Made by a program: the position numbers and the translations under genes. The notes under the pieces are model-generated. The model saw only the letters and a list, made by a program, of their open reading frames with translations. It ran no database searches and was not told where the DNA came from. Source: a bacterium (lineage in GTDB: Bacteria > Patescibacteriota > Microgenomatia > UBA1406 > GWC2-37-13). Taken from it: a stretch of 44,156 nucleotides of DNA. Positions within the stretch are counted from its first letter, which is position 1; each line of letters begins with the position of its first letter. The stretch spans positions 1 to 44,156 of the forward strand of contig JAJYIX010000004.1 of the NCBI GenBank assembly GCA_021789865.1. The letters are read 5' to 3'. This document shows positions 24,424-33,898 of the stretch, piece by piece.

Positions 24424-26250
24424 CTAGTCGATCTTGAAGAGTCTCAAAGTGTTTAGAAGTACAAAAGCGGATGATATCTCATGGATGACGGTCGTTTCTA
24501 TCAGGTTTATTTTCCCGGACAGGACTAGGACTACGGCGATCAAATGAATGAAAGTGGCAATAGATATATCCTCTTTGATGATTCTGAAAGTCTTCTTGGA
24601 AACGTCGATTATTGAGGGGATCGAGGCAATGTCATTATTTAAAAGAACGATGTCGGCTGCATTCAGCGTCAACTCCACGCCCCCGCCACCTCCCATCGCT
24701 ATTCCGACTTGAGCTTTGGCCAAAGCCGGCGCATCGTTTATGCCGTCGCCGACCATGACGATATTTTTTCCTTTTTCAAGTCTTTTTTCGACTTCCGATA
24801 CTTTTCCCGAAGGTGAGACGTCGGCGACAAAACTCGCTTGAGGCAGTTTAGAAACAATTGCTTGGGCGACTTCTTTTTTGTCGCCGGTGACGACAATTGT
24901 TTCCAAATGTTTTTCCGACAAAGTGGAAAATAATTTTACAGATTCAGGTCTCAATCTGTCTAAAAGAAATATCACCCCGATCAAACGGTTGTTTTCCCCC
25001 ACATATACCGGCGTCGCTCCTTGTCGTTCTTTCGAAGAGATCTTTTTTATGATTTCATTGTCGACTTTTATATTTTGTTTTATCAGTAAAGTCGAGTTAC
25101 CCAAAAAAATTTTCGAATTACCAGACTCCGCCGTCATGCCGGCACCGACATCGGTCTTGACGGCTTTTAACTTTAGTAGACTGACACCCATTTCCTTGGC
25201 TTTTTTGGTAATCGGAGCGGCCAAAGGGTGGTTGGAAAAATTCTCTATGCTGGCCGCCACCGCCAGAATCTCCCGACGATTTTTACTAAGTTCAAGTATA
25301 TCCTCGACCTCGGGTTTGCCTGAGGTAATCGTTCCGGTCTTGTCAAACAAAAAAGTCGTTGCCCTGGTGATATTTTCCAGCGAAGAGCTGCTTTTTACAA
25401 GAATTCCTCTCCTGGCCAGAATCGTGATCCCAATCGTCGTCGCCACCGGAACGATAATGGCAAAAATTACCGGAACGATGGCGATCCAAAACGATAGAGC
25501 CATTAAAATGTTACTGGTAAATATAAAAATCATCACAACACCAGTGACAGCCACGCCGGTCGTAATCCAAGCGTATCTGTTGACGACTCGCGCCAGAGGC
25601 GCTTTGCCTTCTTGAGCATCGGTCACCAACTTCTGGATTCTGAAAAGAGTTGAGTCGATAGACTTTACCTGGGCTACGGATTCAAAGTAGTCGCCGGTGT
25701 TTATCGACCCGGCCAAGAGTTTATCGCCCTTTTTTTTGACGATCGGCTTTGATTCTCCAGTGACGACCGATTCATCCACCAGCGCTTCATCAAATTCCAA
25801 TGAGGAATCGACGGCAACTCTTTCGCCGCTTTTGATGAGTAAAGTATCGCCAATTTGAATATCGCTAATCAACATTTCTTTTGTCTCCCCGTGTCTTCGA
25901 ATGACGGCCATCTTCGGTAGTTTTTCCGATATTTTAGTGATCGACTTTTTTATTCTTTCTAAAATATAGGTCTTGAATAAGTCACCGACGAGAATGATGA
26001 TTATAAAAATCAGCGCAACATTGACCTTTCCTAGGAATAAAAGTAAATATATGGTGACGATCGGTGGTAAGGATAGGTCAAGTTGTTTTTTTACGAGGGC
26101 TGCTGATATTGATCGATAATATGGTAAAAGTCCGAATACGGCGGCAAAATAAGCGATAAACGTAAATTCTGGGAAGACAATTGATATCAGCAAGCATGAA
26201 ATAACAAAGATCAAAGAAAAAATAATCAAAATAAGAGATTTTTTTTCCAT
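24424..26250 (-). CDS. P-type ATPase, P1B-like, lacking the CPC motif
   Basis: A 608-residue pump with all catalytic parts: TGES (164-167), the phosphorylation motif DKTGT (D303), the P1B-type HP motif (NFSNHPLA) and GDGINDAP. There is no N-terminal heavy-metal-binding domain. In the metal-site helix the usual CPC is VPV (259-261) in IAIVPVIFAIIVP. The C-terminal helix keeps an HE pair (IHEISSAFVLLNTLRL) like the HEGST segment of Co/Zn P1B-4 pumps. The transported ion is therefore unclear. TATACT (minus strand, 26263-26258) lies 7 bases before the ATG, fitting a leaderless start. Confidence 0.85.
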   Translation of the reverse strand: MEKKSLILIIFSLIFVISCLLISIVFPEFTFIAYFAAVFGLLPYYRSISAALVKKQLDLSLPPIVTIYLLLFLGKVNVALIFIIIILVGDLFKTYILERIKKSITKISEKLPKMAVIRRHGETKEMLISDIQIGDTLLIKSGERVAVDSSLEFDEALVDESVVTGESKPIVKKKGDKLLAGSINTGDYFESVAQVKSIDSTLFRIQKLVTDAQEGKAPLARVVNRYAWITTGVAVTGVVMIFIFTSNILMALSFWIAIVPVIFAIIVPVATTIGITILARRGILVKSSSSLENITRATTFLFDKTGTITSGKPEVEDILELSKNRREILAVAASIENFSNHPLAAPITKKAKEMGVSLLKLKAVKTDVGAGMTAESGNSKIFLGNSTLLIKQNIKVDNEIIKKISSKERQGATPVYVGENNRLIGVIFLLDRLRPESVKLFSTLSEKHLETIVVTGDKKEVAQAIVSKLPQASFVADVSPSGKVSEVEKRLEKGKNIVMVGDGINDAPALAKAQVGIAMGGGGGVELTLNAADIVLLNNDIASIPSIIDVSKKTFRIIKEDISIATFIHLIAVVLVLSGKINLIETTVIHEISSAFVLLNTLRLFKID

Positions 26251-26282
26251 AGTGACTAGTATAGACCATTTTTAGTTTTTGA

Positions 26283-26288
26283 TATAAT
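26283..26288 (+). promoter_or_regulatory. -10 box for a leaderless GNAT gene
   Basis: TATAAT exactly six bases before the ATG at 26295, so transcription should begin at or beside the start codon. No Shine-Dalgarno sequence is present. Confidence 0.6.
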
Positions 26289-26294
26289 GATGGC

Positions 26295-26705
26295 ATGATT
26301 CTCCGTCATATTACGCTAAAAGACTACAGAAAATTGATTGGTTTCTGGAAAGATAATTATTTTGTAAACGAACTTGATGACCTAAAACCTTTCAAAATGT
26401 TTATGAAGAAAAACCCGAAAATGAGTTTCCTAGTCGAAGAAAAAGGGAAAATCCTGGGGACCGTCCTCGGCTCTTTTGATGGCCGCCGCGGATACATACA
26501 AAAACTGGTCGTTTCCAAATCCCAGCGCGGTAAAGGAATAGGCAAACAATTGATAAATAGCGCCGTCAAAAAACTCGAGTCCCTTGGAGCTTTATACATA
26601 CCGGTCAGCTGCGAAATCGGCAACTTACCTTTTTACGAAAAAAACGGTTTCAAAAAAACTGATCAAGTAACGATGAGCATCTCTCATTCGACCTACAAAA
26701 AATAA
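26295..26705 (+). CDS. GNAT-family N-acetyltransferase
   Basis: A 136-residue single-domain GNAT. The acetyl-CoA pyrophosphate loop is QRGKGIG after strand YIQKLVVS, and the C-terminal PFYEKNGFKK segment is typical. The acceptor is unknown. It is followed after 2 bases by the Nudix gene, forming a two-gene unit that is divergent from the P-type ATPase across 44 bases. Confidence 0.88.
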   Translation: MILRHITLKDYRKLIGFWKDNYFVNELDDLKPFKMFMKKNPKMSFLVEEKGKILGTVLGSFDGRRGYIQKLVVSKSQRGKGIGKQLINSAVKKLESLGALYIPVSCEIGNLPFYEKNGFKKTDQVTMSISHSTYKK

Positions 26706-26707
26706 AT

Positions 26708-27118
26708 ATGAACATACGGATCGTCAGCGGAATCCTTATAGAAAAAGATGGCGCTTTTCTTTTCGGAAAAAAAAGAAAAGATGTCGGTCCATATCCGAAT
26801 ACTTGGGTGATGATCGGCGGCGGAATCAGGATGGATCGGGAATCAATCATTGAGGGAGCATTAAGAGAAGTTGAAGAAGAGTGCGGGCTAAAAATATCAA
26901 ATTTGGAAAGATTATCATTCGACGAGGATTATGAGCCGGACAAAAATGGTGAAATGACTCATTATTTATTTATAGTTTTTACCGCAAAATATATATCCGG
27001 CACCCCCAAAGCCGGAGACGACGTGGTTGAGCTTAAATGGATCAAGAAGAATGAGTTGAAAAAGTATCCCCTTTCAAGACCGTCTATAAAGCTGTTCAAA
27101 GAATTAAATTGGATCTGA
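26708..27118 (+). CDS. Nudix hydrolase
   Basis: A 136-residue Nudix-fold pyrophosphohydrolase. The complete box GX5EX7REUXEEXGU runs from G39 to L61 (E45, R53-E54, E57-E58). It would cleave a nucleoside diphosphate derivative such as an oxidised nucleotide or nucleotide sugar; the subfamily (MutT- or GDP-mannose-like) cannot be assigned. Second gene of the GNAT operon. Confidence 0.9.
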   Translation: MNIRIVSGILIEKDGAFLFGKKRKDVGPYPNTWVMIGGGIRMDRESIIEGALREVEEECGLKISNLERLSFDEDYEPDKNGEMTHYLFIVFTAKYISGTPKAGDDVVELKWIKKNELKKYPLSRPSIKLFKELNWI

Positions 27119-27125
27119 GGTAAGA

Positions 27126-27926
27126 TCAACTTGTGATTTTTACAATCTCCTTGAAGACATTGGGCGCTGACGATATGAAAGTAAAATGCTCTTTCCACTT
27201 TAAAATCGCATCCGTGTAATCTATTTTATTCCCGGTAAAATCGGTGACGACCCCACCGGCTTCTTCGATAATTACCTGCGGTCCAACAATATCCCAAATC
27301 CTCATCGACCGATTCAGATAGGCTCCGAACTTGCCTTCGGCGACCATCATGGCATCATAGACGCTGTTGGTACATCTGAGATTCTGAATTTTATTCACGA
27401 GCTGCCCTATGATCCTTAGTTCTTTCTCGGTAATCTTCGTGTCTTCAAGGTGGCTGTCAATGCCGTAGGCCACTAACATTTTTATAAGATCCACCCCTTT
27501 ATTTACCGAAATTTTAGTTTCGTTACGGTAAGCTCCATATCCTTTTTCAGCAAAGTAGATTTCATCAAAAGCAGGCAGTGCGACTCCACCGGCGATTGGC
27601 AGATCGTCTTTTAGTAATCCGATAATGACACCGTACATATGGATTCCGGCGGCAAAATTGGAAGTGCCGTCTACAGGATCTATGACCCAGGTAAATTCCG
27701 AACCGTTGTCGATGACGCCGCTTTCTTCGTCGATTATATTGTGGTCAGGGTAGTCTTTTTTTATTTGTTCAACCAAAACCCTTCCTATTTCCAAATCCGC
27801 TTCTGTCAATACTTGATTGTTGTCGCCTTGTTTTATCGTTGAAGAGACATGGCCAAATTTTTCCTTGGCAATTAAGGAGGATTTTTTCAGAAGTCCCAAA
27901 ATGAAGTCTTTGTAAACCATAGACAA
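27126..27926 (-). CDS. Inositol monophosphatase family protein
   Basis: A 266-residue Li-sensitive-type phosphatase. Metal site 1: DEESG (E67/E68). Metal site 2: DPVDGTSNF (D83, D86, G87, T88). The C-terminal motif WDIVGPQVIIEEAGG supplies the last aspartate. Substrates in the family include inositol phosphates, fructose-1,6-bisphosphate and PAP. If the MshA-like pathway here uses inositol phosphate, this enzyme could be related, though the two loci are distant. Confidence 0.88.
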   Translation of the reverse strand: MSMVYKDFILGLLKKSSLIAKEKFGHVSSTIKQGDNNQVLTEADLEIGRVLVEQIKKDYPDHNIIDEESGVIDNGSEFTWVIDPVDGTSNFAAGIHMYGVIIGLLKDDLPIAGGVALPAFDEIYFAEKGYGAYRNETKISVNKGVDLIKMLVAYGIDSHLEDTKITEKELRIIGQLVNKIQNLRCTNSVYDAMMVAEGKFGAYLNRSMRIWDIVGPQVIIEEAGGVVTDFTGNKIDYTDAILKWKEHFTFISSAPNVFKEIVKITS

Positions 27927-27941
27927 ATTCTACCAAAAATA

Positions 27942-28193
27942 TCAGGCTTTATAGACTTCCACGCCTTCGTGAACAGGTTTGTCGACCTTGATGGCGATAT
28001 CTTGTCCGGCATCGGCTTTTTCCAGGACTTTATGTTCTTCTTGAATAGAGGTCACTGTCTGGGTGAATAATTCTTGACCGTGACGGACAAATTTTACCGT
28101 ATCGCCCACCGAAAAAGGAGATTCTGCCTTGAAAGCTGCAACGCTGATCTTTCCGAAATAATGGGTGATCACGCCAATTTTTTGATCGGCCAT
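27942..28193 (-). CDS. EF-Tu domain-2-like small protein
   Basis: An 83-residue all-beta protein resembling annotated 'translation elongation factor-like' proteins (EF-Tu domain 2 fold). Typical features are GVITHYFGKISVAAFKA, FSVGDTVKFVRHG and the repeated V-x-S-I-Q segment. There is no GTPase domain. Its function is unknown; it may bind RNA or act as an accessory domain. It follows the groEL terminator and precedes the inositol-phosphatase gene by 15 bases, so those two may share a message. Confidence 0.7.
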   Translation of the reverse strand: MADQKIGVITHYFGKISVAAFKAESPFSVGDTVKFVRHGQELFTQTVTSIQEEHKVLEKADAGQDIAIKVDKPVHEGVEVYKA

Positions 28194-28230
28194 AAAAAAC
28201 CATCACCACCTTCCTAAAGATAGTATAAAC

Positions 28231-28260
28231 AAAAAACCCCGCCAAAAGGCAGGGTTTTTT
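28231..28260 (-). terminator. Intrinsic terminator after groEL
   Basis: AAAAAACCC-C-GCC, loop AAAA, GGC-A-GGG-TTTTTT: a hairpin with one mismatch and a U-run in both directions. It lies 29 bases beyond the groEL stop on the minus strand. Confidence 0.8.
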
Positions 28261-28288
28261 AATTTTAAATTTTAAATTTAAAATTTCT

Positions 28289-29965
<1,677 letters not shown>

Positions 29966-29993
29966 TTAATTTATAATTTGTGTAACCCATTAG

Positions 29994-30021
29994 CTCGTTA
30001 ACGCGTTAACGGGTTAACGTG
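29994..30021. repeat. 8-base GTTAACGN tandem repeats between groES and groEL
   Basis: Three tandem units GTTAACGC-GTTAACGG-GTTAACGT, with the near-palindrome CTCGTTAACGCGTTAACGGG at 29994-30013. The same kind of repeat recurs at 31486-31520. Confidence 0.6.
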
Positions 30022-30024
30022 TTT

Positions 30025-30324
30025 TTACTGAACTACCGCCATGACATCTTTTTGTTCTATCAAGAGCCATTCTTCACTACCGACTTTCACCTCATTGCCT
30101 CCCCATTTTTTGTAAAGAACTTTTTCTCCGACTTTGACGAGCATGGGATTAATCTTTCCTTCATCGTTCAAACCGCCGGGGCCGACCGCCATCACTTCAC
30201 CCATTTGGGGTTTTTCCTTGGCGGAGTCCGGAAGAACGATTCCTGAAGCGGTCTTCGTTTCGGCTTCAAGAGGTCGAACTAGTACATAGTCGAAAAGAGG
30301 TTTTATAGTCTGCGTTTTACTCAT
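30025..30324 (-). CDS. groS: Co-chaperonin GroES
   Basis: A 99-residue GroES. KPLFDYVLVRPLEAETKTASGIVLP is the N-terminal strand and mobile loop, with GEVMAVGPG, VKVGEKVLYKKWGG and the C-terminal DVMAVVQ strand. It caps GroEL and is the first gene of the groESL operon. It is divergent from the Lon-like AAA+ gene, separated by 98 bases that include its promoter. Confidence 0.97.
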   Translation of the reverse strand: MSKTQTIKPLFDYVLVRPLEAETKTASGIVLPDSAKEKPQMGEVMAVGPGGLNDEGKINPMLVKVGEKVLYKKWGGNEVKVGSEEWLLIEQKDVMAVVQ

Positions 30325-30369
30325 AGACTTTCAATAAAATAATTTATAAAATGAAATTAACGTGCAATA

Positions 30370-30398
30370 TTTATAATAAATTTTTTATTTTTTGTCAA
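30370..30398 (-). promoter_or_regulatory. groESL promoter
   Basis: On the minus strand, TTGACA (30398-30393), a 17-base spacer and TATAAA (30375-30370). A small inverted repeat TTGTC-AATA-GACAA (30392-30405) overlaps the -35 box and is a possible operator. It does not match CIRCE. Confidence 0.6.
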
Positions 30399-30422
30399 TA
30401 GACAATTTACTCTGCTAATTAT

Positions 30423-31469
30423 ATGGATGACTCAAAAAGCGCCTCAGAAATTCAAAAACTTCAAAATGCTTTGCAGACTGCCGACCTGCCTGCTAATCTT
30501 CATGAAAAAGCCGCCGAACAAATCGAAAGAATCAGCCTGGCTCTAAAGTACGGTGGCAACTTATCGCAACTGGACATCACCAGTAAATACATCGATTGGA
30601 TCACTAATCTTCCATGGAATAAAAAGACTGGGGACGTTCTTGATGTCCATAAAGCGAAAGCCGTCCTCGACAAAAACCATTATGGATTGGAGAAGATTAA
30701 GGCACGGATTCTCGAATATCTTTCCGTTTTGATAATTCAACGCTATACGCTGAAAATCGACACATTTCACGCTCCATCTTTATTTTTTGTCGGTCTCGTC
30801 GGGACCGGAAAAACGACATTGGCCAGATCGGTCGCCGAAGCTTTGGGACGAAAATTCGTCAGAATTCCGTTTGGAGGCTTATCGTCGGCTTTAGACCTAA
30901 GAGGTCAGTCCAAAACATCCGGGGAAGCCGAACCGGGAATGATAATCAGGTCCATAAGGCGCGCCGGAGTCAAAAATCCGGTCATTCTCCTCGACGAACT
31001 CGACCGCGTCACTCCCGAGTCCAGGGCGGCCATCATGGGTGTCCTCATTGAACTGCTCGACGCCAATCAAAACATCAACTTTACTGACTATTTTCTGGAC
31101 TACCCTTTTGATCTTTCCCAAGTGTTATTTATCGCAACGGCCAACAACACTAACAATATTTCCACAGCCGTCATGGACAGACTTGAAGTAATCCAGATGC
31201 CTTCCTATACCGATGACGAAAAAATCGCCATTGCGAAAAATTACGTACTGCCAAAATTGATGAAGGAGACCGGGCTTGGTCCCGACAATCTTCGAATTGA
31301 CGATTCTGTCTGGTTGAAAATAACCAGACCTTTGGGATTTGACGCCGGTATTCGGAGCCTTGAAAGGACGGTTGAAGAAGTTGTCCGGAAAGTCGCTTAT
31401 AAAATCGTTTCTGGCCAAGGCCAAAGCTTCACGATAAATGAAGGTAATATAAAAGAATATCTATCATAG
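30423..31469 (+). CDS. Lon-type AAA+ ATPase without protease domain
   Basis: A 348-residue protein that corresponds to the Lon linker helix plus AAA+ module only. YIDWITNLPWNK and LDKNHYGLEKIKARILEYL are classic Lon segments before the ATPase. Walker A is GLVGTGKT (124-131; Lon normally has GPPGVGKT), Walker B ILLDE (188-192), then ATANN and the arginine-finger region MDRLEVI, ending with the small domain GIRSLERTVEEVVRKVA. The N-terminal substrate domain is reduced to about 50 residues and the Ser-Lys protease domain is absent: a stop codon and non-coding repeats follow. It may be an unfoldase or a subunit for a separate protease. Divergent from groES. Confidence 0.85.
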   Translation: MDDSKSASEIQKLQNALQTADLPANLHEKAAEQIERISLALKYGGNLSQLDITSKYIDWITNLPWNKKTGDVLDVHKAKAVLDKNHYGLEKIKARILEYLSVLIIQRYTLKIDTFHAPSLFFVGLVGTGKTTLARSVAEALGRKFVRIPFGGLSSALDLRGQSKTSGEAEPGMIIRSIRRAGVKNPVILLDELDRVTPESRAAIMGVLIELLDANQNINFTDYFLDYPFDLSQVLFIATANNTNNISTAVMDRLEVIQMPSYTDDEKIAIAKNYVLPKLMKETGLGPDNLRIDDSVWLKITRPLGFDAGIRSLERTVEEVVRKVAYKIVSGQGQSFTINEGNIKEYLS

Positions 31470-31485
31470 GTTTAAACTCGCAAAA

Positions 31486-31521
31486 CTCGTTAACGCGTTA
31501 ACGAGTTAACTGGTTATCAGG
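31486..31521. repeat. 20-base perfect palindrome and 8-base repeats
   Basis: CTCGTTAACGCGTTAACGAG (31486-31505) is a perfect palindrome, continuing as GTTAACTG-GTTATCAG, so the 8-base GTTAACNN unit is repeated about four times. It lies between the convergent Lon-like and DUF458 genes and could act as a bidirectional hairpin. Confidence 0.65.
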
Positions 31522-31990
31522 TGTATCGGTCTGCTACTTTTGAGGCTCCGTAAGAATAAGGCTTAATTTTTACCTCATAACCGCTCCCCCTGATCATTCC
31601 GACGACTTCGGTAATTAGTTCTCTTGTTTCACCATTGGGACCAATGTCAACGTGAATTTGGACATTGTATTTGGAGATCCCGTTGGTCCGAAAAAGATCG
31701 ACAAAGTTTTCCGAAGTCGTCAAAGACATCGTCGCTTCTTGGTAAATTCGTTCCTTTAAAGAAATTTTCTTATCCTGGATAATTCTTTTCCAAAAATATA
31801 TTCCTCCGAAACCGACCCGATGGATGACGAGTGCAGAGACAAAATCGTATTTGTTATTCTCAATTTTTTGGGAATCGGTACCGACGATAATTTCATACTT
31901 GGCTTTTTTGTCGTCGGACATAAACTTTGAAACAATTTGACGGAGTTTGTTTAGATCAACTTTGCCATAAGTTGGACTCTGATAGTACAT
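31517..31990 (-). CDS. DUF458/YkuK-like ribonuclease-H-fold protein
   Basis: About 157 residues from the ATG at 31990; a frame is open to an ATG at 32026, but a TACAAT -10 box at 32008-32003 favours 31990. Features: EIIVGTDSQKIENNKYDFVSALVIHR, the acidic VDIGPNGETRELI segment, and a C-terminal KPYSYGASKVADRYT that matches the RNase H-like YkuK family (DUF458). It is probably a nuclease-fold protein; catalysis is unproven. Confidence 0.8.
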   Translation of the reverse strand: MYYQSPTYGKVDLNKLRQIVSKFMSDDKKAKYEIIVGTDSQKIENNKYDFVSALVIHRVGFGGIYFWKRIIQDKKISLKERIYQEATMSLTTSENFVDLFRTNGISKYNVQIHVDIGPNGETRELITEVVGMIRGSGYEVKIKPYSYGASKVADRYT

Positions 31991-32003
31991 AAAGTAATCC
32001 CTA

Positions 32004-32032
32004 TTGTAACACATCCGGGCCGACATTATAAT
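32004..32032 (+). promoter_or_regulatory. Promoter for a small leaderless peptide
   Basis: TTGTAA (32004-32009), a 17-base spacer and TATAAT (32027-32032). The GTG of a 25-codon frame lies six bases further on. The -35 overlaps the -10 box of the divergent DUF458 gene. Confidence 0.5.
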
Positions 32033-32038
32033 TTAAGC

Positions 32039-32116
32039 GTGAAGATAAAGGATATTTTCAAAAAATTATTGGAAAGTCTTAAGGAAGTCTGGCACAGCAT
32101 CAACTGTTGTCATTAA
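32039..32116 (+). CDS. Possible 25-residue leaderless peptide
   Basis: GTG 32039 to TAA 32116. The peptide begins M-K-I-K-D-I-F-K-K-L-L-E-S-L-K-E-V-W, a strongly amphipathic, basic helix, and ends in N-C-C-H. The start codon is six bases after a TATAAT, the leaderless geometry seen for several genes here. It ends overlapping the stop of the convergent Cof-type HAD gene by 4 bases. Chance is possible for so short a frame. Confidence 0.35.
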   Translation: MKIKDIFKKLLESLKEVWHSINCCH

Positions 32117-32937
32117 ACCAGATTGTCGAGGATGTATTTCAAAGCTTCTTCCATTCCTCCATCTTCAACCGGCGGGACAACCAGATCGGCAATTTCCTTT
32201 AAATGATCTGGAGCATTGTTCATTGCAATCCTGAATCCACAGGCGGTAAAAAGCGGGTAATCGTTGTAGCTGTCCCCTATTCCAACCAGCTCATCAGGTT
32301 TAAGGCTCAATAATTTTATATATTCCAAAATCGCGGTATGTTTGGTCGCTTTTTCCGAAGTGATGTCCAGGCCGAATTTGCCATGGAAATTGAATCTTGT
32401 CATATCGACGTCTTTCGAAAATCCGGAGATTTTTTTGCTGATATCGATGATTGTCTTTTCGTCCAGATTGTTTCCTTCGACAAAAAGGACCATCTTCATC
32501 ACGTCTTCCGTACCGTCATATTTTTTAAAATCAATAATTTCGACACCTTTGAGATAACTGGGATTGGCGGTGATCGGATATAGATATGCTGATTCTTTTG
32601 TTTCGAGAGTAAAGGTCAGTTTTCTTTCGACAAAAAATCCGGCAATTTCCTTGACCGAAGATTTCGATATCGGCTGATAATATATGAGTTTTCCGGTCCG
32701 GGTATCCCGGAGCATTCCCCCGCCGTTGAATATATGGATGTCGTTCACGCCAAGACTGTTAATGACTTTTTTTACCTTGCCGAAATATCCTCGGCCCGTT
32801 GCCAGGGAAAAACGGACTTTCTTTTGCTTGAGTTTACTTACCAAGTCAGGTACGCCGGAAGTGTAATCCTCGCTATTCTTGTTGACGAGAGTACCGTCGA
32901 AGTCGCAAAGAACGGCTTTTATTTTACTTGTCCGCAT
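32113..32937 (-). CDS. Cof-type HAD-IIB hydrolase
   Basis: A 274-residue HAD phosphatase with a C2-type cap. Motif I is CDFDGTLV (D12, D14), motif II ATGR, a Lys in the SEKATKHTAI region, and motif IV GDSYNDYPLF. Such enzymes dephosphorylate sugar phosphates or flavin precursors; specificity is not predictable. Single gene. Confidence 0.9.
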   Translation of the reverse strand: MRTSKIKAVLCDFDGTLVNKNSEDYTSGVPDLVSKLKQKKVRFSLATGRGYFGKVKKVINSLGVNDIHIFNGGGMLRDTRTGKLIYYQPISKSSVKEIAGFFVERKLTFTLETKESAYLYPITANPSYLKGVEIIDFKKYDGTEDVMKMVLFVEGNNLDEKTIIDISKKISGFSKDVDMTRFNFHGKFGLDITSEKATKHTAILEYIKLLSLKPDELVGIGDSYNDYPLFTACGFRIAMNNAPDHLKEIADLVVPPVEDGGMEEALKYILDNLV

Positions 32938-33031
32938 TCACTAATCTTAACATTATTTTTTGTCGTATAAATCCGCTACGAGCTAACGAGTAAGGAACTA
33001 AGTTATATAGATTAGATTTCTCTACAATCGG

Positions 33032-33472
33032 CTACTTCAAGTTCTTGGCATAATAAAGTAAAGAGTTGTCTTTCGGAAAATCCTTAAGCTTTCCATAAAG
33101 CTTGTACCCTTGCTTTTCATAGAATTTTGGAGCCTGCCAAGTAAAAGTATCCGTGTAGGCAACTGAGCAACCTCTCTTTATAGCTTCTTTCTCGGCCATA
33201 TTGAGAAGCAAACCTCCCCACTTTTTTCCTCGGAGAGTCTCATCAATCCATAGACTATCGATATGCATTCCATTCCACAAAAACGAGACTATTACCATTC
33301 CTTTAATACTATTATTCTTGTCTCTTAAAATAATCGAAAATATTTCCTTTTTTCTCGGATGGCCTTTACTCGCATGATACGCAAGCATTCCATTTACCAT
33401 AGCTTGTCTATCTTCCGCCTTCGGTTCGCCTTTAATTTTTTCTAGTCTAAAATCATCCATATTTAATTTCAA
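33032..33472 (-). CDS. GNAT-family N-acetyltransferase
   Basis: A 146-residue GNAT with strand GMHIDSLWIDETLRGKKWGGLLL (a degenerate R-G-K-x-x-G CoA loop) and C-terminal APKFYEKQGYKLYGKL. The acceptor is unknown. It is the last of three co-oriented genes (RBBP9-like hydrolase, NDT-like, GNAT) and starts 5 bases after the NDT-like stop. Confidence 0.85.
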   Translation of the reverse strand: MKLNMDDFRLEKIKGEPKAEDRQAMVNGMLAYHASKGHPRKKEIFSIILRDKNNSIKGMVIVSFLWNGMHIDSLWIDETLRGKKWGGLLLNMAEKEAIKRGCSVAYTDTFTWQAPKFYEKQGYKLYGKLKDFPKDNSLLYYAKNLK

Positions 33473-33477
33473 TTAAA

Positions 33478-33882
33478 TTATATTCTAGTTCCTCGGGACC
33501 TGGAATTTCTTGGTTTTTGTAATCTATCAATAAATAACAGAGCCTTTTTTATCAAATCATCACTGTTTGAGTATTCAATAAAATCCGAAGAAACTTCCCT
33601 CAAGGAGTTGGATATCTTAAATCCTCTTTTATGAATAAATAAAATTCTTTTGTTGTCCTTATTTGCCCAACCCAATTCTATGCCCATGCTGGTTGAGGGA
33701 TATGAGACTTCCGAAATTATAAGGTCGCATGACGGAATCATTTTTTTGGAGTCGAAAGTTTTTTTACTCGTTTCATGGGGCAGGATAAGCTCGTATTTTT
33801 TACTTAGATTTGAGTTGCGAAGTGGTTCGTATAATTCTTTTACATAATCGAACATCGAAGAATGACACACGTAAATTTTCAT
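33478..33882 (-). CDS. Nucleoside 2-deoxyribosyltransferase-like protein
   Basis: About 134 residues from the ATG at 33882; an upstream ATG at 33909 would overlap the preceding gene. MKIYVCHSSMFDY, the SCDLIISEVSYPSTSMGIELGWA segment and ILFIHKRG give the NDT/TIR-like Rossmann-type pattern, with E in GIELGWA as the likely catalytic glutamate. A role in nucleoside salvage, or as a nucleotide-cleaving effector, is possible; the former is more usual. Confidence 0.75.
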   Translation of the reverse strand: MKIYVCHSSMFDYVKELYEPLRNSNLSKKYELILPHETSKKTFDSKKMIPSCDLIISEVSYPSTSMGIELGWANKDNKRILFIHKRGFKISNSLREVSSDFIEYSNSDDLIKKALLFIDRLQKPRNSRSRGTRI

Positions 33883-33898
33883 ATGAGTCCGGAACCTT

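Noticed and set aside
28261-28285. AT-only palindrome after groEL as a separate regulatory element
   Set aside because: It consists only of A and T and adjoins a convincing terminator. Such runs form palindromes easily, so no independent function is claimed.
30325-30422. CIRCE/HrcA operator upstream of groES
   Set aside because: The TTAGCACTC-N9-GAGTGCTAA pattern is absent; only a short TTGTC-AATA-GACAA repeat overlaps the -35 box.
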